This document shows positions 46,513 through 58,533 of a stretch of 64,000 nt of DNA, piece by piece. The stretch lies in contig CM049315.1 in the NCBI GenBank assembly GCA_026874595.1, positions 10,496,664-10,560,663 on the forward strand, given 5' to 3'. A program made the position numbers and the translations under genes. The notes beneath the pieces were generated by a model. That model was not told the DNA's origin. It made no database searches and saw only the letters and a list, made by a program, of their open reading frames with translations. Source of the stretch: Sipunculus nudus (lineage: Eukaryota > Annelida > Sipuncula > Golfingiida > Sipunculidae). Numbering within the stretch: position 1 is the stretch's first letter; the number at the start of each line of letters is the position of its first letter.

Positions 46513-49500
46513 TGCTTAACGTAACAATGACGCGCTCGTTTCTAATCAGACTATACATTCAAGGAAATATTCATATAGTATGGTATTTAATAATGATTAT
46601 ATATTCAAGGTCACATGATACAACATATGAAAGAATTAATCATAAATTATAAAATATGACAGACTGAACCCTGTATCCAGCCTTAGTACGTATAATTAAT
46701 ATTAATTAAACACAATCCACATTGAAAGGGTGATGATAACTTAAAAATACTGTGTATAGTAGAGAGACTAGAGAACATTTTAAGGTTCATATAAGGTTCT
46801 TCAACCCTACTCTTGATTGACGACATTTTGACAGAATATAAATGGTTTCAATCTAGGACCTCAATAAATATTCTTCATAGAAGAACATCAAAGCACTAGA
46901 GGGTGTCAGGTATTATGTCGGGAACCTGTACTGGGAACCTTATGTTATGGTTCTTCAAAGAAACTTTCTTAGAGCATATCGAACCGTTGGTTTAAATTAT
47001 ATAATCACAGATTATTTTTGTTTCAACCGAAGCAGTTTAATCTGGAGTTTCGTCCGGTTTTTATTAACTGCACCATGATTCTTCTAAATAAAACAGGAGG
47101 GATTACATCACATTTATACTAATGAAATAAAACATGTAAATGGTGTACTTTTTTTTTAGTAATATGACCCTTTTATACATTTTGGCTTTCATGAATTGTG
47201 ATTTTTACATACAGGACTTCTCGTCTGGTCTGACATTAACTGTCCTTTGGCATTAGTGAAAACCCTTAGGCTGATGTATTGAATTGAATGTGCATGTGGT
47301 GGTGCAGCTTTGTACTTAATAATCTCTAAGTATTGTGTCCTTGCTAATAAATACATTACACTTAAGTCAAACCTTATTGCTACAAAGCAGTAAACATCGA
47401 TTTAGGAACAAAATATCAACGTTGTTCAATGTTGTATCACGTGAGTGGTTTTTATAATACACACTAGAATGAACTTATAGTTAAATGATATAACACGAAA
47501 TTAACAGATCATTTAGCTCTCAAGATTTTTTTTAACACAAGAAAATAAAATGTAAGGTCTCTGACTGATTTTGGCTGAGGATTATAGCTCACGCTGTATA
47601 TGACACCATTAAACCTAATCTTAATATTATCCACCGTACGTTTTCGACCATTGGATTAATTATTACATCCGTGATGAGAAAACAGTTTTGCTAAAATTTG
47701 TTAAAAAAAAATGGAAACTGATGCTTAATTATAGCCTGTTCTAACCAGTTAAGGCCCATTATAAACTGGTGATTATTCTCTTGAGTTTGATTATGATCAC
47801 ACTGATAAGGCCTACCTTGATGAAAACGATGAAAAACTTCGTAACAAAACAAACATTTATATTTAACAACCTGTTTCTTTAGAATCTTGTGGCCAAGTGA
47901 CATGGTGTCTGTCATGCTTTGCCAGCCTCACTTTGACAGTTATATTTTTTAAAGAATATTAACGGCACCAAAGAGCCACTGAGCAGCTCTTAAATACATT
48001 TGTTTGAGCAAACGAACAATGACCTTGACCTTAATCATTGTTGTAAATAGATGAAAAATGTTACCCCCCCCCCCCAAAAAAAATATGTAAGGTATTTATT
48101 TCACTCAAGTTTTCTAAATTCCTTTATCATTGTTTACTTTTTGGAAACTGATGTATAGTCTGTTCAGCGACTGGGTACCGAGTGAAATTTTCCCTATATT
48201 TTCATGAAAACTGACGGGTTAATTCCAGATGATATGCTGCAGTTAAGGAATGGGGCACAGGCCTTATCAACTATAATAAAATTGAAGCTATACCGTATTT
48301 CAAGCAATGTAATAAAATCAATATCTGAGTTAAAAGTCACACGCTCAAACCGCTAAACTTTAAACATCCTGATTGGTTGTTTAGTGTCTAAAATATTCTA
48401 AAAAACATATATCAGAATGTGGCTGCCAACCCGTAACAGACGCAATGTCACGTGGCCACAAGTTTCAGAAGAAGCAGAAGGCTGCAAAATATAAATGTCG
48501 GTTTTGGTTTTAACTTTTACAACTCATATTAGGCCGTTGGTTCCTCTTCGGCTTAAGTGTCATATAGAGTGTGATTATATTTAAGTTGAAGAGGAAAATT
48601 GCCATATTTCAATGGTCACTTTCTGGTGGAACAGACTCTTTCAATTTATGATAATATTGTAAAATATCAATTGGCACCCCACAGAGGAACAGATATATTT
48701 TACAGGTATACCCCATGAGCGACATTGAGTTCATGTAACTTTGACAGGACGGACCTAAACTGGGCTTAAAAAGTTACTTTCAATATAGGAATTTTGTTTT
48801 AACAAAATATGAAAATTATAAACTCATAAACCAACTCTCAAGCCTGCTCGTAGGTTTTTGAAAATTAAAATAACAGCTTATCAAATAAGAAAGTATATCA
48901 ATACAGGCAGTATTAGGCACTGTCGTAGTTACAATTGCGACATTATTTCTTTAGCTTTCTACAGGGTCAACATGCAAGGGGAAGGTGGCAACTAATTAAA
49001 AATATTCTTCGAGTGTTACATGTATGGTACGACTAGATAAAACTAGATAAAACTGTTTTGGTCATCTGGAACACATCCTAGACTGTGTAGAATCCTAGAG
49101 CGTAGATTCGAGGATGATGTATTTTAAAGTTAAGCAGGGTTGCCCAACCCCCCCCCCCCCCGTCTGTGAGGGCCCAAAATTAAAAATTAACGCGGCCATT
49201 TTGTAAATAATATTTTTTGTGTGTGTGCATGTATCTGGATTTTTGTTTAAGGGGGTCGTGGAATTCACAGGATTGGATTTACTGTATTTTCAAACGTAAT
49301 CAAAGATGGTTCTCGATTCTAAGTATTACTGGACCGAAATCTTTGAGAAACCTTTAAAAATTACACATACAACCTGATCAATGCTAGACGTCTATTGGAC
49401 TAAATTCTGGATAGATCAGTTTTCATAACGTCCAAACGTGTAATTTGAATTTAAAAAGTAGACAATTAATTGAGATTTTATCAAAATATAAGACATTGCC

Positions 49501-50763
49501 TGTTCTCTACAGTAATTACAGATCACAGGTTATCAATAATATATCCGTCTTTGAAAGTCATATCACATCCTAATATATTTATATATATTTATATTTGCTA
49601 CCTAGATTACGCTCCTTTTTACCCAGTTACAGTTATGTGTACAGGGTAAGAATTTCTTGTCATAGTAATTTTAATTTGATTTAATGTTAAATTTGAAAGC
49701 AAAATACCAGGTATTTATATGCTACATCCTAAGTTACCTAAATTAGGCCATATCTATTGTATACTTGATTTAAATAATGGAGATTCAGATAAAATGTTTC
49801 AAGAAAATGAGCCTGTTCGCCTGCAGGACGTAATCGTTGAATCATTGAAATAAAACCATATATCTGTAACTGAAACAATTAAATTCCTGTGAACAATGAC
49901 AATGTCTATTTTGTAATACTATTCAGTTTATACCTCATATATTCTAAAAACTGTACGGCGTTTTAACCAGTGATTTATGATATTCAAAATAACACCATAA
50001 ATGGAATCATTCACTTCATTATACCTTATCCGCAGCCAGTTTAACGCAGACCGTACCGGCCCGGGGCAAATAAATTACTCCCCTCCTATATATTTCCCTT
50101 GTAATTATATAATTAAATCATTAAATAACATTCCCCTTTCTCTGAGATATATTTTCCGCTCTGGGGTTCAATGCTTTATACAGGATTACTTATATCTAAC
50201 ATATGTTTTAACCGCAGACACCTTTCCTGTAGCTACTATCCTGTGTCTCACACGATCGAGTCTCTGAACCAAGACTCTCTCTGCTTACATATAGTGAATA
50301 CAATTGATAAAACGAATGTATACAGACTTATAACAGACTTGTTAAAACTAAACTGTTGTACATATAATATATATATATATATATATTATTAAGATTGAAT
50401 TTATGGCATAAACGGAAACCTCCTCTCACACCAAAACGAGGGTAAGTCTATACATAGCACATACCTCCCTGCACATTGACGGAGACTGGTGACCTTGTTA
50501 TTGCTGAATTAATAAATCTCCTTGTATTCATTCACATTAATCACACGATGTCAAGTCTTTTACGTTTTTAATTCTGTTTCCCTTCTTGGACTTCTTTATG
50601 CTAATTCATGATTTTCCTGTAATGTATATGCCCGACTGATGCATGATTTTCAATAAAAACTAATTTTTTAACTTCTAGTATTTTTTTATAATCAATATTG
50701 ATATTAACTAAAAAACAACAAAATTTTGAATTACCGACAACACTGATAGTGCTTTTTGAGCGG
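46513..50763. other. intron or intergenic DNA between the two CNGA terminal exons (part 2)
   Basis: No exon recognised on either strand. A palindromic repeat rich in ggttcttcaa and aaggttc motifs spans about 46774-46985. C runs occur near 48064-48075 and 49148-49161, and a TA run at about 50367-50387. The part just below 50764 should be 3' UTR of the proximal CNGA exon. Confidence 0.45.
46774..46985. repeat. GGTTCTT palindromic repeat segment
   Basis: Contains aaggttcatataaggttcttc, gggaacctgtactgggaacc and atggttcttcaaagaa, i.e. repeated direct and inverted copies of ggttc. This kind of imperfect palindrome is common in dispersed foldback repeats of aquatic animals; I see no coding content. 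Confidence 0.45.
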
Positions 50764-52160
50764 TTATTGCATGTCTGCCGCCAGATCGGATAAGTTTGAC
50801 AGATGTGATAGGACGTCTTTGTCGGCCTGCCTCTCAAGCTTGGTAATCCGCTGTTTCAGCTTGCGGGAACTGCTATTAAAATCCGCCAGCAGACGAGCGA
50901 ATCGTGTTACCAAGTTCTCCAGCTGACTGTCGATTCGATCGACTTTCTCTTCCATTGTCTCTTGTCTCACTACCTCGTTTTTAGCGGCCTCTTCGTCGTA
51001 CAACTCGTCCTTAATCAAAATATCCTTCCCGCGCTCGTGCAGTTTCTTTTTTGCATCCGGATACTCGGCCAGCGCGTCCCAGAGATCATCTTTTGACAAA
51101 ACAAACAAATCAGAATATCCAATACTGCGGACATTTGCAGTTCGTCGATTTCCGGTTTTGTTGCCCGGGATGTTGAGTATACTAACCTCCCCAAACACAC
51201 TGCCGTCACTGAGAGTGGCGTATATTGTCTTTCCGTCATCCGCCACCACGCTTAGGCGTCCGCGCTTAACTATATACATTTCACGACCAATATCACCTTT
51301 TCTGCATATATAATCTCCTGGACTGAACACAGATAATTTTAATTTGAGCACAAGTTGGACGAGCAATCCAGGTTCGCAGTCTTGAAAGATACTGACCCTT
51401 TTAAGAGTGTTCAAGTGGACGTGGATAGCGATCTCCGCTTTAAGTTTGTCAGGTAACGTGCTCAACGCTTCCTCTTCGTCGAGTGACTGCTTATTTGTCC
51501 ATATGTAGTCAAACCATTTGATAATCCGCGTCTCCAGCTCGCTGCCCACTTTTCTCAGTTCCATATACCGTTTGACGCCGTCCATCTTTTGTTGAAAATC
51601 GCTTCTTGCAGCGTTCATGTTTGAGATCATGCTACCGACGTTACCAACGATAGTAGCGAAAATAAGGACACCGATTAGAAAATCTACTACCACGAAGAGG
51701 TATTCTAAGTCTTGAACGGGTTTTGGCGTTTCACCAATCGTGGTCAAAGTCAACGTGGACCAATAAAAACTATACAAATACATAGTGCTCAGCTTGTGGC
51801 TATCCGGTATGGTCAGGTTACCGTATACCCATTTGTCTGTACCGAATCCAATCCAGTCGCTGAATTTGAAATATATACATGCATTCCAGTGTATAATAAT
51901 TAATATGTACAAGATAAGGTTGAAAATGCGGATCAGATTTGGGTAGTTGGTGCGGGTCTCTGTCCGCTCGAAGAATTCAAGGAGTCGTTGAAACTTGAGC
52001 AGTCTGTTAAACCTGACAAAGGGCTGGGACAGACCGACCACCACGTACAGTATGTCAGTCGGCGCTACAGCCAGGACGTCGAACTTGAAGCACCACTGTT
52101 TCGTGTAGTTCTTTCTCAAGAGCTGTGGCTCCCGGACGAGTAAACCTTGTTCAAGGTATC
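50764..52160 (-). other. CNGA terminal exon, proximal copy
   Basis: 1397 bases: GA completing a Gly codon, 464 codons and TAA (50764-50766). Acceptor gctttgtag. The open frame extends upstream to 52203, but that part is intron. Highly similar to the exon at 36490-37979 from YLEQGLL to the coiled coil; the C-terminal tails diverge and this one is shorter. Confidence 0.92.
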
Positions 52161-55100
52161 CTACAAAGCAAACGCCGATATGTATGAAAGAGTGCTTATA
52201 CAAATTTAAATAGGGTATATAACTAGATGATGATGATGATTTTTTTGCTTATGTTGAAAGACTGAAGTAACACTCATGATTTAATTAAGTTTAAATTTAG
52301 TTTGAATGTACAGACTGTGACATTTTATAATCATACACACACCCATATATATATAATTGAAACATCAATTTTCAAGACAATTTATATGCATCAACAATAA
52401 AGGAAATAGCGAGTAAATGAAGGGGTGTCCGAAGCTAAAACAAAATTTATACTAGTTATAGATAAATTCTGTGATTCCCCATATATATTTCTCCTCAGTC
52501 TCCCCAGGATGTCTTCACTGTGTGATATGACAGATTTATGATTATTTTCAAGAATTTTCCTATATTTCGGTTAGTAAATCTTCATGGATTTTTACTCTAC
52601 CATATTACATATTAAATCATCAAATTATTTGAGAAATTTCGTCATGATATTACATAAATAATCTCATTTATATTCCAAAAGTTATGACACAGATTTGTCA
52701 TTGTGTTACTGGAAGCCAAACAGACAGATCATGTTGCAATGAGTTGGATAAGAAGTTGCCATAGCAACTTGGCCTAAATCTGGCAGCACCGGTTGATACC
52801 TTCTCCCGTTTGTATTGAGTATTATTGAATGGTATTTCAGTAAGGACCTAGAAAATCAATATGTCGCGTTGTGTGACCAACTGTAGCTAGACGTGGTTGC
52901 TGATATTAATAAATAAATATTATTTAGAGTGACTCTGGGCATTTGTGTCAGCAAGCATTTGATGCAAGAAGAAAACGATCGGCGATTCAAGCAAAGATGC
53001 AGATTCTAGCCTTGGTTAACTAGCATAGCAAAGATTAAAATATAGTGAAAACCTTATGTTCTATATGTAATTGATGGAATGAAAAAAAATATTGGCGAAG
53101 GAGGCAAAGATGTAGTATTCAGGTTTTGTTAACTAGCATAGAAAGGTTTAAATACAGTCAAAACTAGTGCAATTATATTGAGTAGTGAAGGTAGCAAAGA
53201 TGTAGCATCTTCCTTTTGTTAATTAGCATATACCTGTGACTTTTAAGATAACAAGTCTCTATAACGTATGGCAAAAATTGTCCAATGGTATAAACCGTGG
53301 AAATGTTTTGTGTCTTTGGCTATATTACTATTCAGACTAGTTCCGCTTTAACTTAGTGATCGAGTAAACCTTGAGTGATCGAGTCTTTCTTTTTGAAGTG
53401 CCAGTTCTTCTGTCCCTTCGAAGGAGAACATTTAGTTAAATATGGATTTGATCTCTACTTTGTACAAATTGGGAATAATGATGATTTTAGAAAGTTTAAG
53501 AAGATGATTTTAGTAAGTTTGAGAAGATGAACAAATTTCAATTGTGCACTTGTGCAGAATAATTGTGTTGCGCCAAATGTATGACTGCATTATACTCCAA
53601 TAAAAAGCTGATTTTATACTCAAATACATATATTCACAAAGTATATATATTGTGCTTGTGTAACTGTACAAAGTGATATGCTTCACAACGTGGCATAGTT
53701 CTCTACTCACGTTATACAAGTACTTAAGCCTGGCTACGCTAAACCTGACATGCAGTGTCATCTGTGCTAATAACAGGATGTGCATACAACAGCAACAGTG
53801 TTAAGGAAAACAAGGAAAAGATTTACAACATGGCGGACAAACCTACCTCAGTCTCTCCCCAAGTCTCGCTGTAACACGTGACAACGAGATTTGGCAGGTA
53901 AAGCTCCCAACACACGGACTATGCTCATGGTTCCGATACAGAAAAAAGAAAGATAGCCACGAAGCTGATCGACCGCTGCCTTTTATCGGATACCGCGAGA
54001 ATCGAGAAAACATGAGACTTTACATGGCTTTTAAAAACAGACGATTCTTACACGTGATCCTGTTGGTCAAATAATTCACATGCATGTTAGCATTTGCGTC
54101 TGGCAGATTTCTTTGATTTTTTCCAAAGCAGGACATATGCTTATTTCAAACATATATAATGCCTGTTTAACGGGTCTTGGCTTATCTTATAGCTGACTGT
54201 TTAGATGGGCAGATCAACATGTAACCACTAATGTCCTAACATCTTGCAGACAGTGCTGTCGGGTAAAACACCAGATTTCCCAAATATTCACAAATACCCA
54301 AACAGCTGGAAATATTAAGCAAGATAAAGCTATTAAAACATGCTTAATATACATCTATCATATTTTACACTTGCATTTGTTTCTCCAAATACTGAAAAGG
54401 TAAGATAACGCAGCAGCATATCGGTACAGCGCAGCGCGGTAGCGCGATCTGTCAACTTCGCGCATGCGTTATTGATATGTAGGCAGCAAGCCGATCGTTA
54501 GCGATAGAAATCGGCGTTACAGCAAGGTGTTCAGAAATAAATATTATCCAAATGTTCAGCCAAAAGTGGGATGTTCAAAAGAATAAAACACAATCATGCT
54601 ATAACGCCGCAAAGAAATTACAAGCCCACTTTTTGTGAGAAACGGTAAACGGTAAATTCTTATCAAATACTTTGATTTTGAAATTTGTAAAATAAGTTAC
54701 GGAAATTGTGGGCTTGTAAGAGACTGAAGAAAAAAGTCGCACTGCGCAAGAGGGCGCTGAAAGACATGAAGAACCAAGAGAACTCTAAATTCAAACGCAA
54801 GCGCACAACACAACAGAGTGCACGAAGAAGACCTGCGCATTGAAATATTGTTACATTCGGATACCATAAATACCTTAAACTATGCCTGTTGACACACAAC
54901 GAACAACTCCAGAAATACTTATATGGTTTACAGAACAAGTGGGTTCTTGCTGTTACACAAGTCTTACATAACGTACGTTTTCCCTTCTTTATTAATATAT
55001 TAGAAATGGTAAAATGATAAACGTTATCCCTGAGATTATGTTTGACTATCGCTTTATGCAGGGTAGTTAAATGTTCGGGATGACATGATGTCAGAAGTCA

Positions 55101-56758
55101 GAACATCTTCCTACCATGAAGGCCCTGACCTCTACGCTCACAGACCTTGCTTCATCCAGCCGCTCTGGTATCTATTTTATTATTATTGAAAAAGAATGCA
55201 CGTGTTCTTGTTGAATCAAATTCAACTACCAATTACATCCAACGAAACAAAATGTAAAACTGAAAAGACGGTAATAAATGAGAAATTTTGTCGTTAAGGA
55301 ATACTTAACCAAGTGAGACTTTCTAATTTTGACTTTTTATAAAACAGTATTTATGCACTTCAAACAGTTCAATATTTCGTGAGTTTCCCTGAATTTATAC
55401 AAACCCATTAATAGTAAGGATAAATTGTAAGTAAATTGATAAAAAGTAAGTAAATTGCCTTATAACTTTAGATAACGAAATTCTTGTTCCGTACAATGAT
55501 GGGAGTATTCTAAGTTCATTAAAACAAACGGCCTTCACTGTTCAGGTCAACAGTTACTGGCTGTTTCCATAAGACCTATTCTGGTTCAACTTCGTTGTCT
55601 TCCATTTACCACTGATTTTAAGGTGAAGTGAGATCAGAGGAAGGACTTTGCTTAATGGGAGGGTTTACTATTTCAACGATTTCGTGATTTTGTAAATAAT
55701 TGAATGATCAATATTTTTGGTGCTTTCATTTCAGTTTTCGAATTACATGATTTTTTTTAGGATTTTGATGCGTATAACCCAGCTAGAAGGGCAAAGAAAA
55801 AGCCAAAATATGTTATGAAATATGTTCAAACTGCTCAAGCGGGACAATCTGCATATGTTCCTGGATTTGTATTTACTTATTATGGATTTTGCAGGATGGT
55901 AGCCAATGAATTTTTATCAATATTAACTACCTCACTAGCTACTGAATTGCTACTTTACACAATACAGCTAGGTTTTGTGGATCTTCGATACCGGGTATTA
56001 TGTAACCTTGACATTGACCTATGTCAGCTCACCTGTCCTGAACTGCACGACCATGTCGAAAATGTAGATTAAGTCACAGATGTAGTCGAGCGTGAGCCAG
56101 AGGGCGACGTAGGATTCCTGGAGCTTTGAGAACACGGAGCGGGCCACGATCATGGTGAGGTTGTACAACACCGCCAATGATATGACCACCAACCATTTGT
56201 AGTAAAATGTTGAAGACGGGTCCACCACGAACCCCCGCCAGTACCTGAAAACACGGGACAATGCAGCTCAGGTGTAGGTAGAACATGCTGCTAGTCAATA
56301 AAACAATATGCGTATTGTTGTCTATACTGAGCCGAATTAACTTATTTTGAACTTCTCCCCTTCTTTCGCTATTAAGATGCTCCATTATTTTGCCCATAAT
56401 ACGATTGTAGATCCAACATCTGAGTTTTTGTAAACTTTACTTTTTAGGCTCGCGCATCATCTAATATTTGTTATCATGAACAGTATAATTATAATTTAAA
56501 TTAATTAAATAATTACTTTTATTATTATTATTAAATAATTACTGATGCCATGTCTCTGCTTTTGTAACTGACACGTCATATCGTTGTATAATGACGTCAT
56601 TCCGACGTGACTTACTTTGGGTCAGACACCTTCCTTGTTCTGGCGGTCGTGCCTTCTCCGTCCATCTCCTTGCCACCCATGGCGAACCTCTCCAGGAAGG
56701 AGTCGGGACGCTCCCCTCCGTCCCCCGCCTGGGCGCCTGTTGCCCATGACCGGATAAT
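50764..56758 (-). CDS. cyclic nucleotide-gated channel alpha-type (spliced, 5' end not found)
   Basis: Three minus-strand exons, 56758-56616, 56244-56033 and 52160-50764, join in frame (phases 2 and 1) to give 583 residues of a CNGA-family subunit. Exon 1 seen here encodes the pre-S1 segment ending [10 protein letters not shown]. Exon 2 begins [17 protein letters not shown] and carries S1 and S2, ending VQFRTG. The long exon encodes S3, S4 ([12 protein letters not shown]), [11 protein letters not shown]5, pore filter TIGETP, S6, C-linker, cyclic-nucleotide-binding domain ([20 protein letters not shown]) and a CLZ-like coiled coil ([20 protein letters not shown]). The junctions are GT-AG (AA|GTAAGT, AG|GTGAGC; acceptors tttgtag and ttttcag). 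The product is a subunit of a plasma-membrane cation channel gated by cGMP/cAMP, typical of sensory cells. The filter Glu and the CLZ motif argue for the alpha rather than the beta class. The initiator exon(s) must lie above 56758 but were not recognised. Confidence 0.93.
52161..56032 (-). other. CNGA intron between S2 and S3 exons
   Basis: 3.9 kb intron with GTGAGC donor and a pyrimidine-rich acceptor. Contains the three-copy repeat at 52991 and no other exon I can recognise. A CpG-rich patch (gcgcagcgcggtagcgcg, about 54428-54446) stands out from its AT-rich surroundings. Confidence 0.8.
52991..53231. repeat. three-copy degenerate direct repeat
   Basis: The core gcaaagatgyag followed by a variable part and ttgttaactagcata occurs at 52991, 53104 and 53195 (spacings 113 and 91). 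The copies are diverged and lie inside the CNGA intron. Confidence 0.65.
56033..56244 (-). other. CNGA exon encoding S1-S2
   Basis: 212 bases. The first base completes a Lys codon; then 70 codons ([18 protein letters not shown]1; [16 protein letters not shown]2); the last base begins the Gly/Ala codon completed by a downstream exon. This phase fits both terminal exons, giving RTG-YLEQ with the proximal and RTA-YLEQ with the distal one. Confidence 0.9.
56616..56758 (-). other. CNGA exon encoding the pre-S1 segment
   Basis: 143 bases after acceptor ttttgtag, donor AA|GTAAGT. The frame begins [15 protein letters not shown] and ends [10 protein letters not shown], the conserved stretch just before S1 in CNG channels. 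The other two frames also happen to be open here, which could mislead a gene finder. Confidence 0.85.
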
Positions 56759-57816
56759 CTACAAAATAACACGTTAAACATGAGTTCATGTGATTATAAG
56801 AATATTCATAGTGAATTTTCAGCCTGAAGATGGGTTTCTGCATTTAAAGGTTTATACCAACCAGACGGTACAGTAACTACCAGCAACCATGTAATTATCT
56901 ATGCACTTTAAACTCGCAGGAAAGAGAGGTTTTGAGGCAGGTACTCTAACCTCAAACTACAGATTATATCCTTCAATGTTTGAAAACTGGTGCTCCGTCC
57001 CCGTAACCCTTGTGATCAACGCACCTGCAAATGAAAAGGATTGTTATTTTGGTCAGAATATGATCCACTCAGATGAAGTTTACGGGTCCTTCAATATGGA
57101 CTGGATGGTCAATGGTGGTATATTCTCCAGATAAAACTCTCCTGTTCTATGCAGTCGTCCCGGTTCACCAACACGCTTCACAGGTGAGCTCCAGAACAAA
57201 GACATTTAAATGATGGAGGAGGACTTGATGACAAGTACAGCTGTTAAAAAGGAAAATAAATATATATATACAGACTGTAAACGAGTTCAGGATGGAAGGC
57301 ACAGATGCATTTACAGCCTGTAAAACTGTATAATTGATCTTTTCATGTTCAAACCTTGAGGGATTCAAATATTGGAATGATATTGTTCATTCTACGGAAA
57401 TTGACGTATTATGATTTAAACGTCTTTGTACTAAGCTGAACTATCATGTCGTCAATGTCAAGTACTAATCCCTGTTCTGCTATATATCACACTAATCGTC
57501 ACTGTTGCCCTGAAATAACAACGAACAAATGTGTCATGCACAAAAAACTGGCAAATTAATAATTTAATCAGTCTTAAGAGGCTTTAACGTCGCAATGAAG
57601 AACTAATTTATTTTCAAATTAAACAGGAGTTATTAAAATCCGCACGGCTAAATCCTTATTTGATACATGTGGTTGCTCTTGCTGTTAAAAAGTGCATGGC
57701 CAAAGGAAAATGCATTCAACCTAGGGAACCTATTGTCGAAAAACCATAATAAATGAAAAACTTTCTACTTAATTAACCCTGGATTCTCTCAGCGTGACAA
57801 TCAGGCAGGTGTTGTC
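56759..57816. other. upstream of the recognised CNGA exons
   Basis: Should contain intron and perhaps earlier N-terminal exons of the minus-strand channel gene, but nothing recognisable was found. A 77-codon + strand frame at 56901 shows no family signature. Confidence 0.4.
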
Positions 57817-57920
57817 CCAATGGCTTTTGATTGGCGGACCCCATATTTTTTTAGGTGATTGGCTATGAATATAAAACCAATAGAATCAAGCCTTTTAGCG
57901 AAGCAACGCCATTATATAAA
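57817..57920 (+). promoter_or_regulatory. promoter-like cluster: four CCAAT boxes and a TATA box
   Basis: CCAAT at 57817 and 57877, the inverse ATTGG at 57830 and 57858 (both in the NF-Y-like context gattgg), then TATATAAA at 57913-57920, 32 bases beyond the last CCAAT. A start of transcription near 57945-57950 on the + strand is expected, followed by a good donor (AAG|GTAAAT, exon end 57979) and a possible small exon 58068-58117 (acceptor ttctacag, donor CTG|GTAGGT). No downstream protein was recognised, so the transcript, if any, is unknown. Confidence 0.35.
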
Positions 57921-58474
57921 TTTCCGGTAAAATTTCACGGTCTAATTGTAGTTAGCTAAGACACCTGATGTGATACAAGGTAAATTAGTTGCCATCCAGG
58001 ATAAATTGCATTTTATTGAATGAACGGCCAGGTGGAGTCTGCTGTGAGATATGTTAGTCTTCTACAGGTGCTTACATTTAACGTTGCTTTCCATGAGGAT
58101 CTTCGTCCGATGTTCTGGTAGGTTTAAAAGAAAACAACTTTTAAGGTCAGTTTTTGATTGATCAAAGAGAACATTCATTACGAGATCCTTGTTGGTGAAT
58201 TATTACAGAAACAAAGCGTAAAAGAAACAAAGGAACAGAAAAAACACTTAAGTAATCCTGTCCCCAAGACGTTACAGATCTTCCACATGATCAAAATCAA
58301 CCTTTGATTACAAGTTAGTCTGTCGGTCCCCCATCGGAAAGTGCTGTATGATTTCTTGACTCCTGGACTGTAATTCAACTGAGGGCTGGTTCACCAAATA
58401 CATGGTCTTTAAAATGTAAAAGTATTCTCTTATAAATCCCCTTAATTATAGATGTCAATTTACTAAAACTGATA

Positions 58475-58479
<5 letters not shown>

Positions 58480-58528
<49 letters not shown>
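58480..58528. repeat. (TA)n microsatellite
   Basis: 49 bases of uninterrupted AT dinucleotide. Confidence 0.95.

Positions 58529-58533
<5 letters not shown>

Noticed and set aside
52161-52203. Upstream extension of the long CNGA frame as a true start
   Set aside because: The added residues come from intron sequence beyond a clear acceptor, and the frame joins correctly to the S1-S2 exon at 56033.
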